A DNA stretch of 64,000 bases from Niallia sp. NCCP-28 (GTDB taxonomy: Bacteria; Bacillota; Bacilli; Bacillales; Cytobacillaceae). Below, piece after piece: positions 44,095-53,163 of the stretch (position 1 is the stretch's first letter; every line of letters starts with the position of its first letter). Under the pieces are notes generated by a model, which saw only the letters and a program-made list of their open reading frames with translations, was not told where the DNA came from and did not search any database. The position numbers and the translations under genes are program-made. The stretch covers positions 186,001-250,000 of the forward strand of contig NZ_BQYJ01000005.1 of the NCBI RefSeq assembly GCF_023168165.1, read 5' to 3'.

Positions 44095-46188
44095 TTATTT
44101 TTTTGTAAAGACCACCTTATTTAAACTAGAAATTTCAATTTTATCTCCAGACTTTAATGTCGCCGTTACACTTCTAACAGTATAATTATCTGATGTGCTT
44201 GAAAGAATTTCATTTACAAGCAAATTATCCTGTCTGTAAATGATTAAATTCCCCGATCCCTTTGGTGTTGTTATTTTATATCTTCCAGGAGAGATATCTT
44301 TGCCGACTGTCCAATATCCAGCGTGCAATGTATTGGATTTAACATGTGAAACGCGAGTAAATTGCACGCTATTTAATCCTAAGATTTCAACGCTATCTCC
44401 TGACTTGATATCTGTTGTAACAACCATTACACCAAAACCATCATCTTCACTTGAAAGAATTTCATTTACAAAATGATCAGTTCCAGAAGCAATAAATAAA
44501 TTGCCGCTTCCTGAATTTGTTGTAATTTTATAGCGGCCTGCTGGAAGGTGTTTACCTGCTTTCCATGTGCCCGCACTTAAGCTTTTCGTATAAGGTACAT
44601 TAATGGCCATACTGCTAGTTTTGCCATTAACAGTTTTAGCAGTAATCTTGGCTGTTCCCGCACCTACAGCTGTTACTTTTCCTTTGCTGTCTACTTTTGC
44701 CACATTTGCATTGGAAGATTTCCATTTTATCGTTTTATTTGTTGTATTGCTTGGACTTACTGTTGCTGATAATGTTAGTGTTTTTCCTTTAATCAAGGTA
44801 GCGGACTTTTTATTTATTTTTACTGATTTTGCTGGAATTGGTGATGTAACCGTTACTTTTATCTTTACTTCCTTTGCACCTTTAACAGAAGCAATAATAG
44901 TTGTGGTACCTTTTGTCTTGCCCGTTACTTTTCCTTTGCTGTCTACCGTTGCTATTTTTGTATTGTTAGATCTCCATTTCACAGTTTTATCTGTACTATC
45001 AGAAGGAGTTACTGTCGCTGACAGCATCCCTGTCTTGCCTGCTATTATGGATAAGCTTTTTCTATTTACTTTTACTGTCTTAGCAGAAACCTTTACTGCT
45101 ATTTTTTTTGAAATTTTCCCATTAGCCTTTGCTGTTGCTGTAATAGTAGCAGATCCAGTTGCTTTTCCTTTAATATTTCCTTTGGCATCTACTGTTGCCA
45201 CTTTTATATTGGAACTTTTCCATAAAACGGTTTTATCAGCAGCCTCGGTTGGAGTTATAGTTGCCGTTACCTTTATTGTTTGATTATTCGATATATTCAA
45301 TGAATATTTGCTTACCTTTAGCCCAGTCGGCACAATATTATTGACTGTCAGCTTTACGCTTTTGGTTACAGACATATTGCCTTTCGCTGTTGCTGTAATC
45401 GTTGTATTTCCAGCTTTACGTGCTTTAATGTTGCCGCTAGCATCCACTGTTGCAACAGTTGGGTTACTGCTTGACCAGCTGACATTTTTATTTGTGACAG
45501 TAGATGGATTAACAGTTGCTGTAATCTTGGCTGTTTTATTTACCATTAAAGATAGATGAGACTTGCTTAACGTAATGCTCTGAGGAATAAGAATCTTTTC
45601 TTTAAAGCTCATCGTTCCCGTTAAAGAAGCAATATAAATTTTATCCCCCTTTGAAAATTTATAAGCAAAGGACCCGCTTTCCTGATAAAAATCAAATGCC
45701 TCTTTTTCATGATATTTGCTGTCAAAAATACTAATATATGCTGTATCATACTCATCATATGGCCGGTCAATCTGTAAATTATACGTTCCTACTGGGATAT
45801 CGGCACCAATCTCATAATAGCCAGCTTCTACTTTATTTGCATCGATTTTTGCTAATTTTTGTACTGTTAATGGAGCGCTATCTTCATACAATGATACTTC
45901 TATTTTGTCTCCGTCGTTCAATCTTGCTGTAAAGTGATTAGGACCATACTCCTTATCATCGCTTAGTTCTTCATATAAGGTCTCATTCGCTCCATTTTTT
46001 GTCAAATAAATAAGTGCCTCACCTTTCGAAAGAGTAAACTTTATTAATCCAGCTGAAAGATCTTTTCCTACCTTATATGTACCTGTGCTTAATGTTTGCT
46101 TATTGGCAGCTTCCACCTTATTTACTGCTGAAAAAGATAGCAATATCATTAATAGAATCATAGCTTTTAGCAGCCTAGTTCTTTTCAT
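44095..46188 (-). CDS. Secreted protein with four BIG2 Ig-like repeats flanked by paired novel modules
   Basis: 697-residue exported protein. Signal peptide about 1-27 (LLMILLSFSAVNKVEA). Residues about 30-190 hold two modules of about 75 residues that open with TGTYKVGKDLSAG and AGYYEIGADIPVG. Residues about 205-530 are four BIG2 domains of about 80 residues, each with NKTVKW(R/K)SSN and ATVDxKGxI/V motifs. Residues about 535-697 hold two more of the terminal modules (AGTWKAGKHLPAGRYKITT, AGYWTVGKDISPGRYKITT). There is no LPXTG or membrane anchor, so it is secreted or wall-associated by binding. Adhesion or wall-binding is inferred. It is preceded by a perfect inverted repeat at 46271-46303. 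Confidence 0.88.
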   Translation of the reverse strand: MKRTRLLKAMILLMILLSFSAVNKVEAANKQTLSTGTYKVGKDLSAGLIKFTLSKGEALIYLTKNGANETLYEELSDDKEYGPNHFTARLNDGDKIEVSLYEDSAPLTVQKLAKIDANKVEAGYYEIGADIPVGTYNLQIDRPYDEYDTAYISIFDSKYHEKEAFDFYQESGSFAYKFSKGDKIYIASLTGTMSFKEKILIPQSITLSKSHLSLMVNKTAKITATVNPSTVTNKNVSWSSSNPTVATVDASGNIKARKAGNTTITATAKGNMSVTKSVKLTVNNIVPTGLKVSKYSLNISNNQTIKVTATITPTEAADKTVLWKSSNIKVATVDAKGNIKGKATGSATITATAKANGKISKKIAVKVSAKTVKVNRKSLSIIAGKTGMLSATVTPSDSTDKTVKWRSNNTKIATVDSKGKVTGKTKGTTTIIASVKGAKEVKIKVTVTSPIPAKSVKINKKSATLIKGKTLTLSATVSPSNTTNKTIKWKSSNANVAKVDSKGKVTAVGAGTAKITAKTVNGKTSSMAINVPYTKSLSAGTWKAGKHLPAGRYKITTNSGSGNLFIASGTDHFVNEILSSEDDGFGVMVVTTDIKSGDSVEILGLNSVQFTRVSHVKSNTLHAGYWTVGKDISPGRYKITTPKGSGNLIIYRQDNLLVNEILSSTSDNYTVRSVTATLKSGDKIEISSLNKVVFTKK

Positions 46189-46270
46189 CCATAACCCTTC
46201 TTTCTATTTTTTTACACTCCAATAAATATATCGTCAGCCAATATCCTATTTCTACTAAATATATATATTA

Positions 46271-46303
46271 TTTACTATATTGTTAAATTTATAATATAGT
46301 AAA
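46271..46303. promoter_or_regulatory. Perfect 11-bp inverted repeat, candidate operator
   Basis: TTTACTATATT (46271-46281) and AATATAGTAAA (46293-46303) are exact complements 11 bp apart, 83 bp upstream of the secreted-protein gene. The site is AT-only apart from two C/G, so an AT-rich coincidence is possible, but it is exact. Confidence 0.45.
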
Positions 46304-46340
46304 CATTGCAGACTCCTCCCATGGCCCGAAGATAACAGCG

Positions 46341-46376
46341 AAAAAAATCCATCAGAGATACCCTCTCTAATGGATT
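46341..46376 (-). terminator. Terminator of the mrp operon
   Basis: Minus strand AATCCATTAGAGA pairs with TCTCTGATGGATT (one G-U), followed by a run of T. Confidence 0.85.
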
Positions 46377-46408
46377 AACAGATGCTTTTTAAATTAAATA
46401 ACTATTTC

Positions 46409-46765
46409 TTACTCCTTTTCCCTTTCCATTATTTCTTTCAAATCATCTTGAACACTTTCTTTTGTTAAGGCTACTTTCGAACGGTAAGCTGACCGGACAA
46501 TAACGTGTGAGGCAACAGGTGCAGTCAAAAATACAAAGAAAATGCCAAGGAATAATCGAATGCTAAAGGTGTCTTCTATCATAAAAAATACAAAAGTGCC
46601 TACCAGTGTAAACAAAACCCCCATTGTTGCACTTTTTGAAGCAGCATGAGAACGAGTATACACATCTGGCAGTCTAATGAGCCCAACTGCACTAAGGAAA
46701 CTAAAAATGGTTCCAAGCAATATTAAAAGAACGGCCACTAATTCAATCTGATTGTTTACGTTCAA
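46409..46765 (-). CDS. mrpG: Mrp Na+(K+)/H+ antiporter subunit G
   Basis: Small membrane subunit, about 118 residues, with three helices and the family signature RLPDVYTRSHAASKSATMG. Start: TTG 46765, six bases after AAGAGGTG, gives the usual length; ATG 46795 and 46810 are in-frame alternatives inside mrpF. The gene overlaps the end of mrpF. Last gene of the operon. Confidence 0.9.
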   Translation of the reverse strand: MNVNNQIELVAVLLILLGTIFSFLSAVGLIRLPDVYTRSHAASKSATMGVLFTLVGTFVFFMIEDTFSIRLFLGIFFVFLTAPVASHVIVRSAYRSKVALTKESVQDDLKEIMEREKE

Positions 46766-47027
46766 TGACAACACCTCTTTCAATATACCTTGCATAGGCG
46801 ATTGTTCCAATAAATGAAAGGATTCCTATCAATAAAATCACTTCAAAAAATGCAGTATTCCTCAGCAAAACAGAAAAGATTGCCACACCTGAAATCAAAT
46901 TGATGCCTAAGACATCAAGTGCCTGTATTCTATCAGAAGCGGAAGGACCTTTTACCAATCGATAAACAGTTGCTAAAATCGATAAATTAAGAAGTATTAA
47001 AGAACAAAATAATATTCCATTAATCAT
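46743..47027 (-). CDS. mrpF: Mrp antiporter subunit F
   Basis: 94-residue membrane protein with three helices and the MrpF signature VKGPSASDRIQALDVLGIN. Its ATG overlaps the mrpE stop (ATGA). Confidence 0.93.
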   Translation of the reverse strand: MINGILFCSLILLNLSILATVYRLVKGPSASDRIQALDVLGINLISGVAIFSVLLRNTAFFEVILLIGILSFIGTIAYARYIERGVVIERKQSD

Positions 47028-47503
47028 CCACGTGTCACCTTCTTTATAGCATGCTCGAACTTCTCTTTAGAACGAAAAACAGAATCTCTTGATACAGGAA
47101 TATCCATTGCGTGTATATAGAATTGCTTACTGTTAGGGGATACTTCTACTACTACAGATCCAGGAGTTAAATTCAATAGTAAAGCCAATAACGAAACTTC
47201 CAATTCCCCTTCCAAGTCAGTATCCAACGTAAATATTCCTGGGGAAATATTTATCTTAGGCCTCGTAATCTGCCGAATAACAACAATACTTGAAGTAAAC
47301 AACTCATAAATAAAAACAAAAAACAGTTTAACCACAGCAAATAATGTTTCCAGATAAAATTTAGTAGGCAGATAACGGCGTAAAAGAAACAGAACCAGCA
47401 AGCCAAATAAATAGCCGCTAAAAAAAGTTAAGACACCCCAACTATCTTGAAGGAACATCCACACTACACCAATTAATAAGTTAATTAAAACCTGCATAGG
47501 CAT
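47024..47503 (-). CDS. mrpE: Mrp antiporter subunit E
   Basis: About 159 residues: N-terminal hydrophobic helices and a soluble C-terminal domain with LLNLTPGSVVVEVSP and YIHAMDIP as in MrpE. Start ATG 47503 behind AAAGGGG; GTG 47512 would abut the ribosome site and ATG 47497 is also possible. The gene starts 75 bp after mrpD ends. Confidence 0.92.
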   Translation of the reverse strand: MPMQVLINLLIGVVWMFLQDSWGVLTFFSGYLFGLLVLFLLRRYLPTKFYLETLFAVVKLFFVFIYELFTSSIVVIRQITRPKINISPGIFTLDTDLEGELEVSLLALLLNLTPGSVVVEVSPNSKQFYIHAMDIPVSRDSVFRSKEKFEHAIKKVTRG

Positions 47504-47577
47504 CGCTACCACCCCTTTCCATTATTATTAAATATTAATTAACTTGATTCTTATAAAGAAAAGAATTTTATCAGCTT

Positions 47578-49059
47578 TTAATGGCTGCCCAATACTGCTT
47601 CAATATATATTTCAGGATTCATCAAGGTTTCAACTGCAATATCTACAAATTCATGAATCCCTTCCGTTCCTAAGCCTAAAGCGATTGTCAAAAAGGTAAG
47701 AATGCCGATAGGCAGCAATAACCCTTTTGTCGTCCCTTTCTCTTCTTCCAACGTTAAATCTGTATATCCCCAAAAAACGTTCATAAAAACTTTCATAATA
47801 GAAAACAGCACCATAAGACTAGTTATCAATCCTATTCCGCCTAGCCAAAAGTAACCAGCGCCAAATGTTCCTTCTGTAATAAATATCTTCCCGATAAAAC
47901 CACTTAAAGGAGGAATACCGGATAAAGATAATGCAGCAATAAAGAACATCCACCCGAATTGAGGATGCAGCCTAATTAGTCCGCTTATTTCATTCAATTT
48001 ACTTGTTCCTGTCAGATGAATAATCGTTCCACCCAAAAGAAAAATAAGCGCTTTTACAATCATATCGTGAATTAAATAATATAATGCACCAGTCATTCCA
48101 ACTGTAGTAAAAGAGGCGACTCCTGCTAGAATAAGTCCTACTCCTACCACCACGTTATAGGTCATAACTCTTTGTATGTCATTATAAGCAACAGCACCAA
48201 TTGCTCCTAGAATCATTGTTGCAGCTGCCAAAATACCAATAAATAAATGCGTATTTTCTGGATTATGATAAAAAACCAACGTGAAAATTCTCATAATAGC
48301 GTAAATTCCGACCTTCGTTAATAGCGCAGCAAATATTGCTGCAATAGCAGGAGGAGGAGCACTGTACGACCCAGGAAGCCAATAAAATAAAAATAATCCT
48401 GCCTTTAAGCTAAATACAATTAAAAATAATATGGCTACTGTAGTCATTAATCCATCTTGTCCTACACTAGCTATCCGAACAGATAAATGGGCAAAATTTA
48501 AAGTCCCTACCATTGCGTAAAGATAAGCTATTGCTACAAGAAAAAGAAACGAGGATATAATATTTATTAAAATATACTTAATCGACTCTCTTAACTGAAC
48601 TCCAGTACCCCCTAATGCAATCAGCACATAGGAAGCAACAAGCATTACTTCAAAACAAACAAATAAATTAAAGATATCCCCCGTAAGGAATGATCCATTT
48701 ACTCCTGTAATAAGAAAAAGAAATAATGGATAAAAATAATGCAGTTCCCTTTCCTTTCCAATAGAATGAAAGGCATAAAGCAAACAGCATAAAGAAACAA
48801 TGCTTGTTACTAGGATAAGGAGCATCGAAAGCATATCCCCAACCATACTTACCCCAAAAGGAGCTTCCCATCCGCCTAATTGAAGTGTTTGAATCCCTTT
48901 TGTTTTTATTTGCATCATCAATACAAAAGATACAGCACCAACTGCAATAGTTGAAACAATGCTTAGAATCCTGTGCAGCATGATATTTTTTCTGAAAATC
49001 ACCATCACCATACCCAGCAATATAGGGATTATGATTGGCAGTATAATTAAATTATTCAT
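47578..49059 (-). CDS. mrpD: Mrp antiporter subunit D
   Basis: 493-residue, about 14-helix proton-pumping-type subunit related to NuoN/NuoM of complex I. Signature parts: FEVMLVASYVLIALGG, LKAGLFLFYWLPGSYSAPPPAIAA with the key Lys, LIHDMIVKALIFLLGGTII, and SGIPPLSGFIGK. Start at ATG 49059 with AGAGG 8 nt before it; ATG 49065 is too near that site. Overlaps the end of mrpC. Confidence 0.95.
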   Translation of the reverse strand: MNNLIILPIIIPILLGMVMVIFRKNIMLHRILSIVSTIAVGAVSFVLMMQIKTKGIQTLQLGGWEAPFGVSMVGDMLSMLLILVTSIVSLCCLLYAFHSIGKERELHYFYPLFLFLITGVNGSFLTGDIFNLFVCFEVMLVASYVLIALGGTGVQLRESIKYILINIISSFLFLVAIAYLYAMVGTLNFAHLSVRIASVGQDGLMTTVAILFLIVFSLKAGLFLFYWLPGSYSAPPPAIAAIFAALLTKVGIYAIMRIFTLVFYHNPENTHLFIGILAAATMILGAIGAVAYNDIQRVMTYNVVVGVGLILAGVASFTTVGMTGALYYLIHDMIVKALIFLLGGTIIHLTGTSKLNEISGLIRLHPQFGWMFFIAALSLSGIPPLSGFIGKIFITEGTFGAGYFWLGGIGLITSLMVLFSIMKVFMNVFWGYTDLTLEEEKGTTKGLLLPIGILTFLTIALGLGTEGIHEFVDIAVETLMNPEIYIEAVLGSH

Positions 49060-49390
49060 TGTCATTACCTCTCAGTTGCTCTGTATTATCCGTCCCCAAC
49101 ACTTTATAGGCACGGTAACTCAGCACTAAGAAAAGCGCCGTTGTTGCGAAGTTTATAACAATTGCGGTTAATAAAAGAGCTTGCGGCAAAGAATCCGCAT
49201 AAGAAAGATCTTTTATCCCAAGCAAGGGGGGACCGCCTTTTTTCAAGCCTCCCATTGTGATAATAAGCAAGTTAACACCATGGCCGAGTATGGATGTTCC
49301 TAAAATAATCCGGAGTAATGTTTTTGTCAGAATTAGATAAATACCAATGGCGAATAGCACACCAACAAGAATAGACATCATTGTTTCCAT
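49052..49390 (-). CDS. mrpC: Mrp antiporter subunit C
   Basis: 112-residue NuoK-like membrane subunit, three helices, with LGTSILGHGVNLLIITMGGL and DPLPQALLLTAIVI-type segment (here DSLPQALLLTAIVINF). Start overlaps the mrpB stop as TAATG. Confidence 0.94.
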   Translation of the reverse strand: METMMSILVGVLFAIGIYLILTKTLLRIILGTSILGHGVNLLIITMGGLKKGGPPLLGIKDLSYADSLPQALLLTAIVINFATTALFLVLSYRAYKVLGTDNTEQLRGNDNE

Positions 49391-49815
49391 TATCGATCAT
49401 CACCTATACTCATAATAATCGTTATAGCCGTTCCAATAACCGCCAACGCTACCCCTATATCAAAAATAACAGCTGTTGCAAGTTCTGTTTTTCCAAATAT
49501 AGGAAGTTCAAAATAATTAAATGCCTGAGTTAAAAATGGCTGATTTAAAACCATTCCGCCTACCCCTGTCAAAACAGCAATTAATACACCAACAGCGGCA
49601 AGCACTTTAAAATCAACAGGGATATTTTTGCGAACTGATTCTATATCAAATGTTAGGAATAAAAGAATTAAAGCAGAAGCAAAGGTAAGCCCTCCGATAA
49701 ATCCGCCGCCAGGATAATGATGTCCTGAAACAAACAGATTAATGGCAAAAGTAAAAATAATGACGACCGCTACTTTTGTCACGCTTCTTATCAGCAAATC
49801 ATTCGATCTCTTCAT
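49390..49815 (-). CDS. mrpB: Mrp antiporter subunit B
   Basis: 141-residue membrane subunit, four helices, with the MnhB signature GHHYPGGGFIGGLTFASALILLF. Overlaps the end of mrpA by 17 nt. Confidence 0.95.
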   Translation of the reverse strand: MKRSNDLLIRSVTKVAVVIIFTFAINLFVSGHHYPGGGFIGGLTFASALILLFLTFDIESVRKNIPVDFKVLAAVGVLIAVLTGVGGMVLNQPFLTQAFNYFELPIFGKTELATAVIFDIGVALAVIGTAITIIMSIGDDR

Positions 49816-52216
49816 TCTTATCCCTCCCAGCTATCTTTAATTTTATTAATGTATATACCCCTAAACCAGCTATGCTCAGTACGAGAATTTCCAGCATCGT
49901 ATCAATCCCTCTAAAATCAACGAGAATGGCATTGACTATATTTTGAGCACCAGCCAGCTTATACGAATTTTCATAAAAGCTAGAAATAGAGTCAAACATA
50001 TGAGTTCCATTAGCTGAAAGAGCAATAACTGTTACTACTGCACCAACCCCAATTGAGATGACAGCATTAACTAGCTTAAATGGGATGCGACTAACTTCCT
50101 TCTGCAACGCCGGCAAGTGATAGAAGCATAATAAAAACAATGCAGTGGTCACGGTTTCCACAACCAACTGTGTCAGCGCTAAATCAGGGGCCCTAAACAA
50201 TACAAAGAAAAAGGAGACTAAAAAACCTAATGCTCCAACAGCGGCAATCGCGGTCAATCTAGTTTTTGAAAATAATACTGCAATGGCAGAAATAAATACG
50301 GATGTGACAATCCCAATATCATATATACTGATAGGAGAATCTTGGGATGTATCGATTTTAAATCCTCCAAATATCCATAAAGATCCTCCCATTACAAGTA
50401 TAATAAAAGAAAAGATATACACTAAATAATGACGAATAGATCCTGTCATATAAAAATCTGTTATTTTCTTAGAGGTATTCTCCATATATTCCAAACTAAA
50501 ATTATATAAATTATTTAAAGTCATTGCTTGTGGATATAATCGATAAATCCGGTACCATTTCTTTAAATACACATACAATAGCGTTCCAAGAACAACTACA
50601 CCTATTGTCATAAACAATTCTGCATTCCATCCATGCCATGCACTTATTTCTTTTACCTTGACTGTATCGGCAAGTGTTGGCAATACTGCAGCAAATGCTG
50701 GCTTCAGCAGATATTTTGCAATTGTATTTGGAAAAAAGAAAAAGATAATCACAAGCGAACCTAATATAATAGGAGATATTAGCAGTCCAATAGATCCCTC
50801 ATGCACATTCTTATCAAGTTTTTCCTGCTTATTCTTCCCTCTAAATGTTTTAAATACAAGCACCATACAATAGACAAATGTAAATACACTAGCTATCCAC
50901 GCTATAATTGGAATTACAATACCGATACTTTGCATGCTGAATATATTCATGGCAGCAGCATTTTTTACTGCTGTAAAAAACATTTCCTTACTTAAGAACC
51001 CATTAAATGGCGGAATCCCTGCCATCGAAAAACTTCCAATTACAGTAAGCGTAAAGGAAACAGGCATAATACTCATCAAACCGCCTAATTTCCTAATATC
51101 ACGTGTTCCTGTTTCATGGTCAATAATTCCCACTACCATAAATAAGCATCCTTTAAATGTAGAATGATTCACTAAGTGGAAGATAGCTGCAAATATTGCT
51201 GCGGCATAAAGGGAGGTTTCAGCACTGCTATTTCCATAATACATAGAGGCAGAACCCAACCCAAAAAGACTCATGATTAATCCTAATTGGCTAATTGTCG
51301 AGTACGCTAACAGCGCCTTTAAATCTGTTTGTTTCACCGCATTTAATGACCCATAAAGCAATGTGACAATTCCTATGCCTGAAACAAGCCAAAACCATTC
51401 ATAAGTTCCGCCAAATACAGGTGTTAGTCGTGCAACTAAATAGATGCCTGCTTTGACCATTGTAGCGGAGTGCAAATAAGCACTAATAGGAGTAGGTGCT
51501 TCCATTGCATCAGGCAGCCAAATGCTGAATGGAAACTGCGCTGACTTGGTAAATGCACCAATCAACACCAATACCATAGCCGGAATAAATAAAGCATCTG
51601 TATGGATGGTCTCCACCACTTCAAACATTTCTCTAATGCTATTCGTATTGGTAATCATCGAAAGCATAATAAATCCTGCAAGCATGCAAAGACCGCCAAA
51701 TACAGTAATTAACATCGACTTTTGCGCACCATAACGGGATCTTTCTCGTGTGTACCAGTACGATATCAATAAAAAGGAGGAAACACTTGTAATTTCCCAA
51801 AAAACATATAGAACAAAAATATTGTCTGAGAAGACAAGCCCAAGCATCGCACCCATAAATAGAAGCAAATAAATATAGAAATTATGAAGTGCTTCACGTT
51901 GTTTGGAAAGATAGTAAATGGAATAGACAATTACTAATGTACCAATACCTGCAATTAATAACCCAAACACAAGACTTAGTCCATCTGCATATGCAGTAAA
52001 GTTAATATCGTATGATGGCAGCCATCGAGCTACCGCATACGATGTATGCCCTTTGGATATTTTGGGGATTAATGTTAAAAGGTAAATAAAGATGATGAAC
52101 GGTACAAACAAAACAAACCATCCTGTGTGTATGCGCGGCGTAAACTTTTTATATATATAAGGCACAATGATGGCAAATATAAATGGAAACAATATAATCA
52201 TGTGCAGCCAAGACAT
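49799..52216 (-). CDS. mrpA: Mrp antiporter subunit A
   Basis: Largest subunit, 805 residues and about 20 helices. The N-terminal 2/3 is a NuoL-like antiporter module: VFWEITSVSSFLLISYWY with the key Glu, TKSAQFPFSIWLPDAMEAPTP with the key Lys, and HSTFKGCLFM. The C-terminal part contains the MrpA-specific region FRAPDLALTQLVVETVTTALF. With B-G it forms the seven-subunit complex that exports Na+ (or K+) for protons and supports pH and salt tolerance. First gene of the operon, ATG 52216 behind GGAGGGAG. Confidence 0.96.
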   Translation of the reverse strand: MSWLHMIILFPFIFAIIVPYIYKKFTPRIHTGWFVLFVPFIIFIYLLTLIPKISKGHTSYAVARWLPSYDINFTAYADGLSLVFGLLIAGIGTLVIVYSIYYLSKQREALHNFYIYLLLFMGAMLGLVFSDNIFVLYVFWEITSVSSFLLISYWYTRERSRYGAQKSMLITVFGGLCMLAGFIMLSMITNTNSIREMFEVVETIHTDALFIPAMVLVLIGAFTKSAQFPFSIWLPDAMEAPTPISAYLHSATMVKAGIYLVARLTPVFGGTYEWFWLVSGIGIVTLLYGSLNAVKQTDLKALLAYSTISQLGLIMSLFGLGSASMYYGNSSAETSLYAAAIFAAIFHLVNHSTFKGCLFMVVGIIDHETGTRDIRKLGGLMSIMPVSFTLTVIGSFSMAGIPPFNGFLSKEMFFTAVKNAAAMNIFSMQSIGIVIPIIAWIASVFTFVYCMVLVFKTFRGKNKQEKLDKNVHEGSIGLLISPIILGSLVIIFFFFPNTIAKYLLKPAFAAVLPTLADTVKVKEISAWHGWNAELFMTIGVVVLGTLLYVYLKKWYRIYRLYPQAMTLNNLYNFSLEYMENTSKKITDFYMTGSIRHYLVYIFSFIILVMGGSLWIFGGFKIDTSQDSPISIYDIGIVTSVFISAIAVLFSKTRLTAIAAVGALGFLVSFFFVLFRAPDLALTQLVVETVTTALFLLCFYHLPALQKEVSRIPFKLVNAVISIGVGAVVTVIALSANGTHMFDSISSFYENSYKLAGAQNIVNAILVDFRGIDTMLEILVLSIAGLGVYTLIKLKIAGRDKNEEIE

Positions 52217-52317
52217 AGAATCTCCCTCCTTGTAAGTGTTTTAAAAACATTTTTTCTATAAATAAAAATCAGCTTATATCTTTAATATTGATTAAATTGG
52301 AAAATTTATTAAATAGA

Positions 52318-52346
52318 TTGACTGATTTTGTAGCATACGTTATAGT
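52318..52346 (+). promoter_or_regulatory. Promoter of the USP-domain gene
   Basis: TTGACT (52318-52323), 17 bp, TATAGT (52341-52346), about 60 bp before the start codon. Confidence 0.75.
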
Positions 52347-52405
52347 CATACATAGTTTACTAATAGTGGTGTAAAAATTCACATCGATTTTGAGGTGAAA
52401 AAACA

Positions 52406-53098
52406 ATGGAAAAAAGAAAAGAACGTATGGACGAAAGTATTCTCGTCTGCGTTTATTATGGTCCAAATGGTGAACGTCTCATACAACGAGGCTGTAAAAT
52501 TGCAAAAATGCTTAATTGTCCACTTTATATACTAACAGTCGACCCAAAGCCCCTTGATGATTTAGATGCTGAGAAGTCAGGTTATATCGAAAGATGGAAA
52601 GAGTTAGCAGACAAACATAATGCCAATACTTTTGTAATTCGAGATAATGAAAAACGACCTATTTCTAAAGTAATTGCTGAGGTTGCACGAGAAAAGAATA
52701 TTACACAAATCATTCTCGGCCAAACCGCTCAAAGCCGCTGGGAGCAAATTGCCAAAGGCTCTATCATCAATTCTTTATTACGTGAAATTCCTTTTGTTGA
52801 CCTTCACATCATTTCTGTTTCCCGTTATCTTAAAAATCCGGAAGGACACTTTGAAAAGGGTATCCGTGCATATCTTGTAAAAGAACAAGAAAATTACCGT
52901 CTAATCTTTAATCATACAAAATCAGTAGAATTTGAAGGCATATTCTTTAAAGAATATGGGACAGACTTTAATAATGGTGTTTTTAAATTTATGAAAGATA
53001 AGGAAACATTACAAGTTGAAGTGCACGAGGATATAGTCAAAGAATTAACAAATGTTGAGATTGATGCAACTTTAGACTCTAATGATGATTATTTATAA
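52406..53098 (+). CDS. Stand-alone KdpD-type universal stress (USP) domain protein
   Basis: 230-residue soluble protein. Residues about 10-135 are the USP domain as found inside the potassium sensor kinase KdpD: ILVCVYYGPNGERLIQRGCKIA, a middle linker, ITQIILGQTAQSRWEQIAKGSI and REIPFVDLHIIS. The remaining 90 residues form an unrecognised beta-rich tail. There are no KdpD N-terminal, membrane or kinase domains. It is divergent from mrpA, 190 bp away. USP domains of KdpD in Staphylococcus bind cyclic di-AMP, which controls potassium uptake; a cation or c-di-AMP sensing role is therefore plausible but not shown. GAGGTG precedes ATG 52406. Confidence 0.8.
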   Translation: MEKRKERMDESILVCVYYGPNGERLIQRGCKIAKMLNCPLYILTVDPKPLDDLDAEKSGYIERWKELADKHNANTFVIRDNEKRPISKVIAEVAREKNITQIILGQTAQSRWEQIAKGSIINSLLREIPFVDLHIISVSRYLKNPEGHFEKGIRAYLVKEQENYRLIFNHTKSVEFEGIFFKEYGTDFNNGVFKFMKDKETLQVEVHEDIVKELTNVEIDATLDSNDDYL

Positions 53099-53108
53099 AT
53101 AATTGGTT

Positions 53109-53138
53109 TCTCCACCTGTTGATGGGTGGAGTTTTTTT
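53109..53138 (+). terminator. Terminator of the USP gene
   Basis: CTCCACC pairs with GGGTGGAG, followed by seven T. Confidence 0.88.
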
Positions 53139-53163
53139 ATAAATACATGCTCATCCAAATCTC

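Noticed and set aside
44603-45283. 226-codon plus-strand open frame
   Set aside because: It runs antisense to the BIG2 repeats, is hydrophobic only because of the repeated Thr/Val/Lys codons on the other strand, and has no ribosome site.
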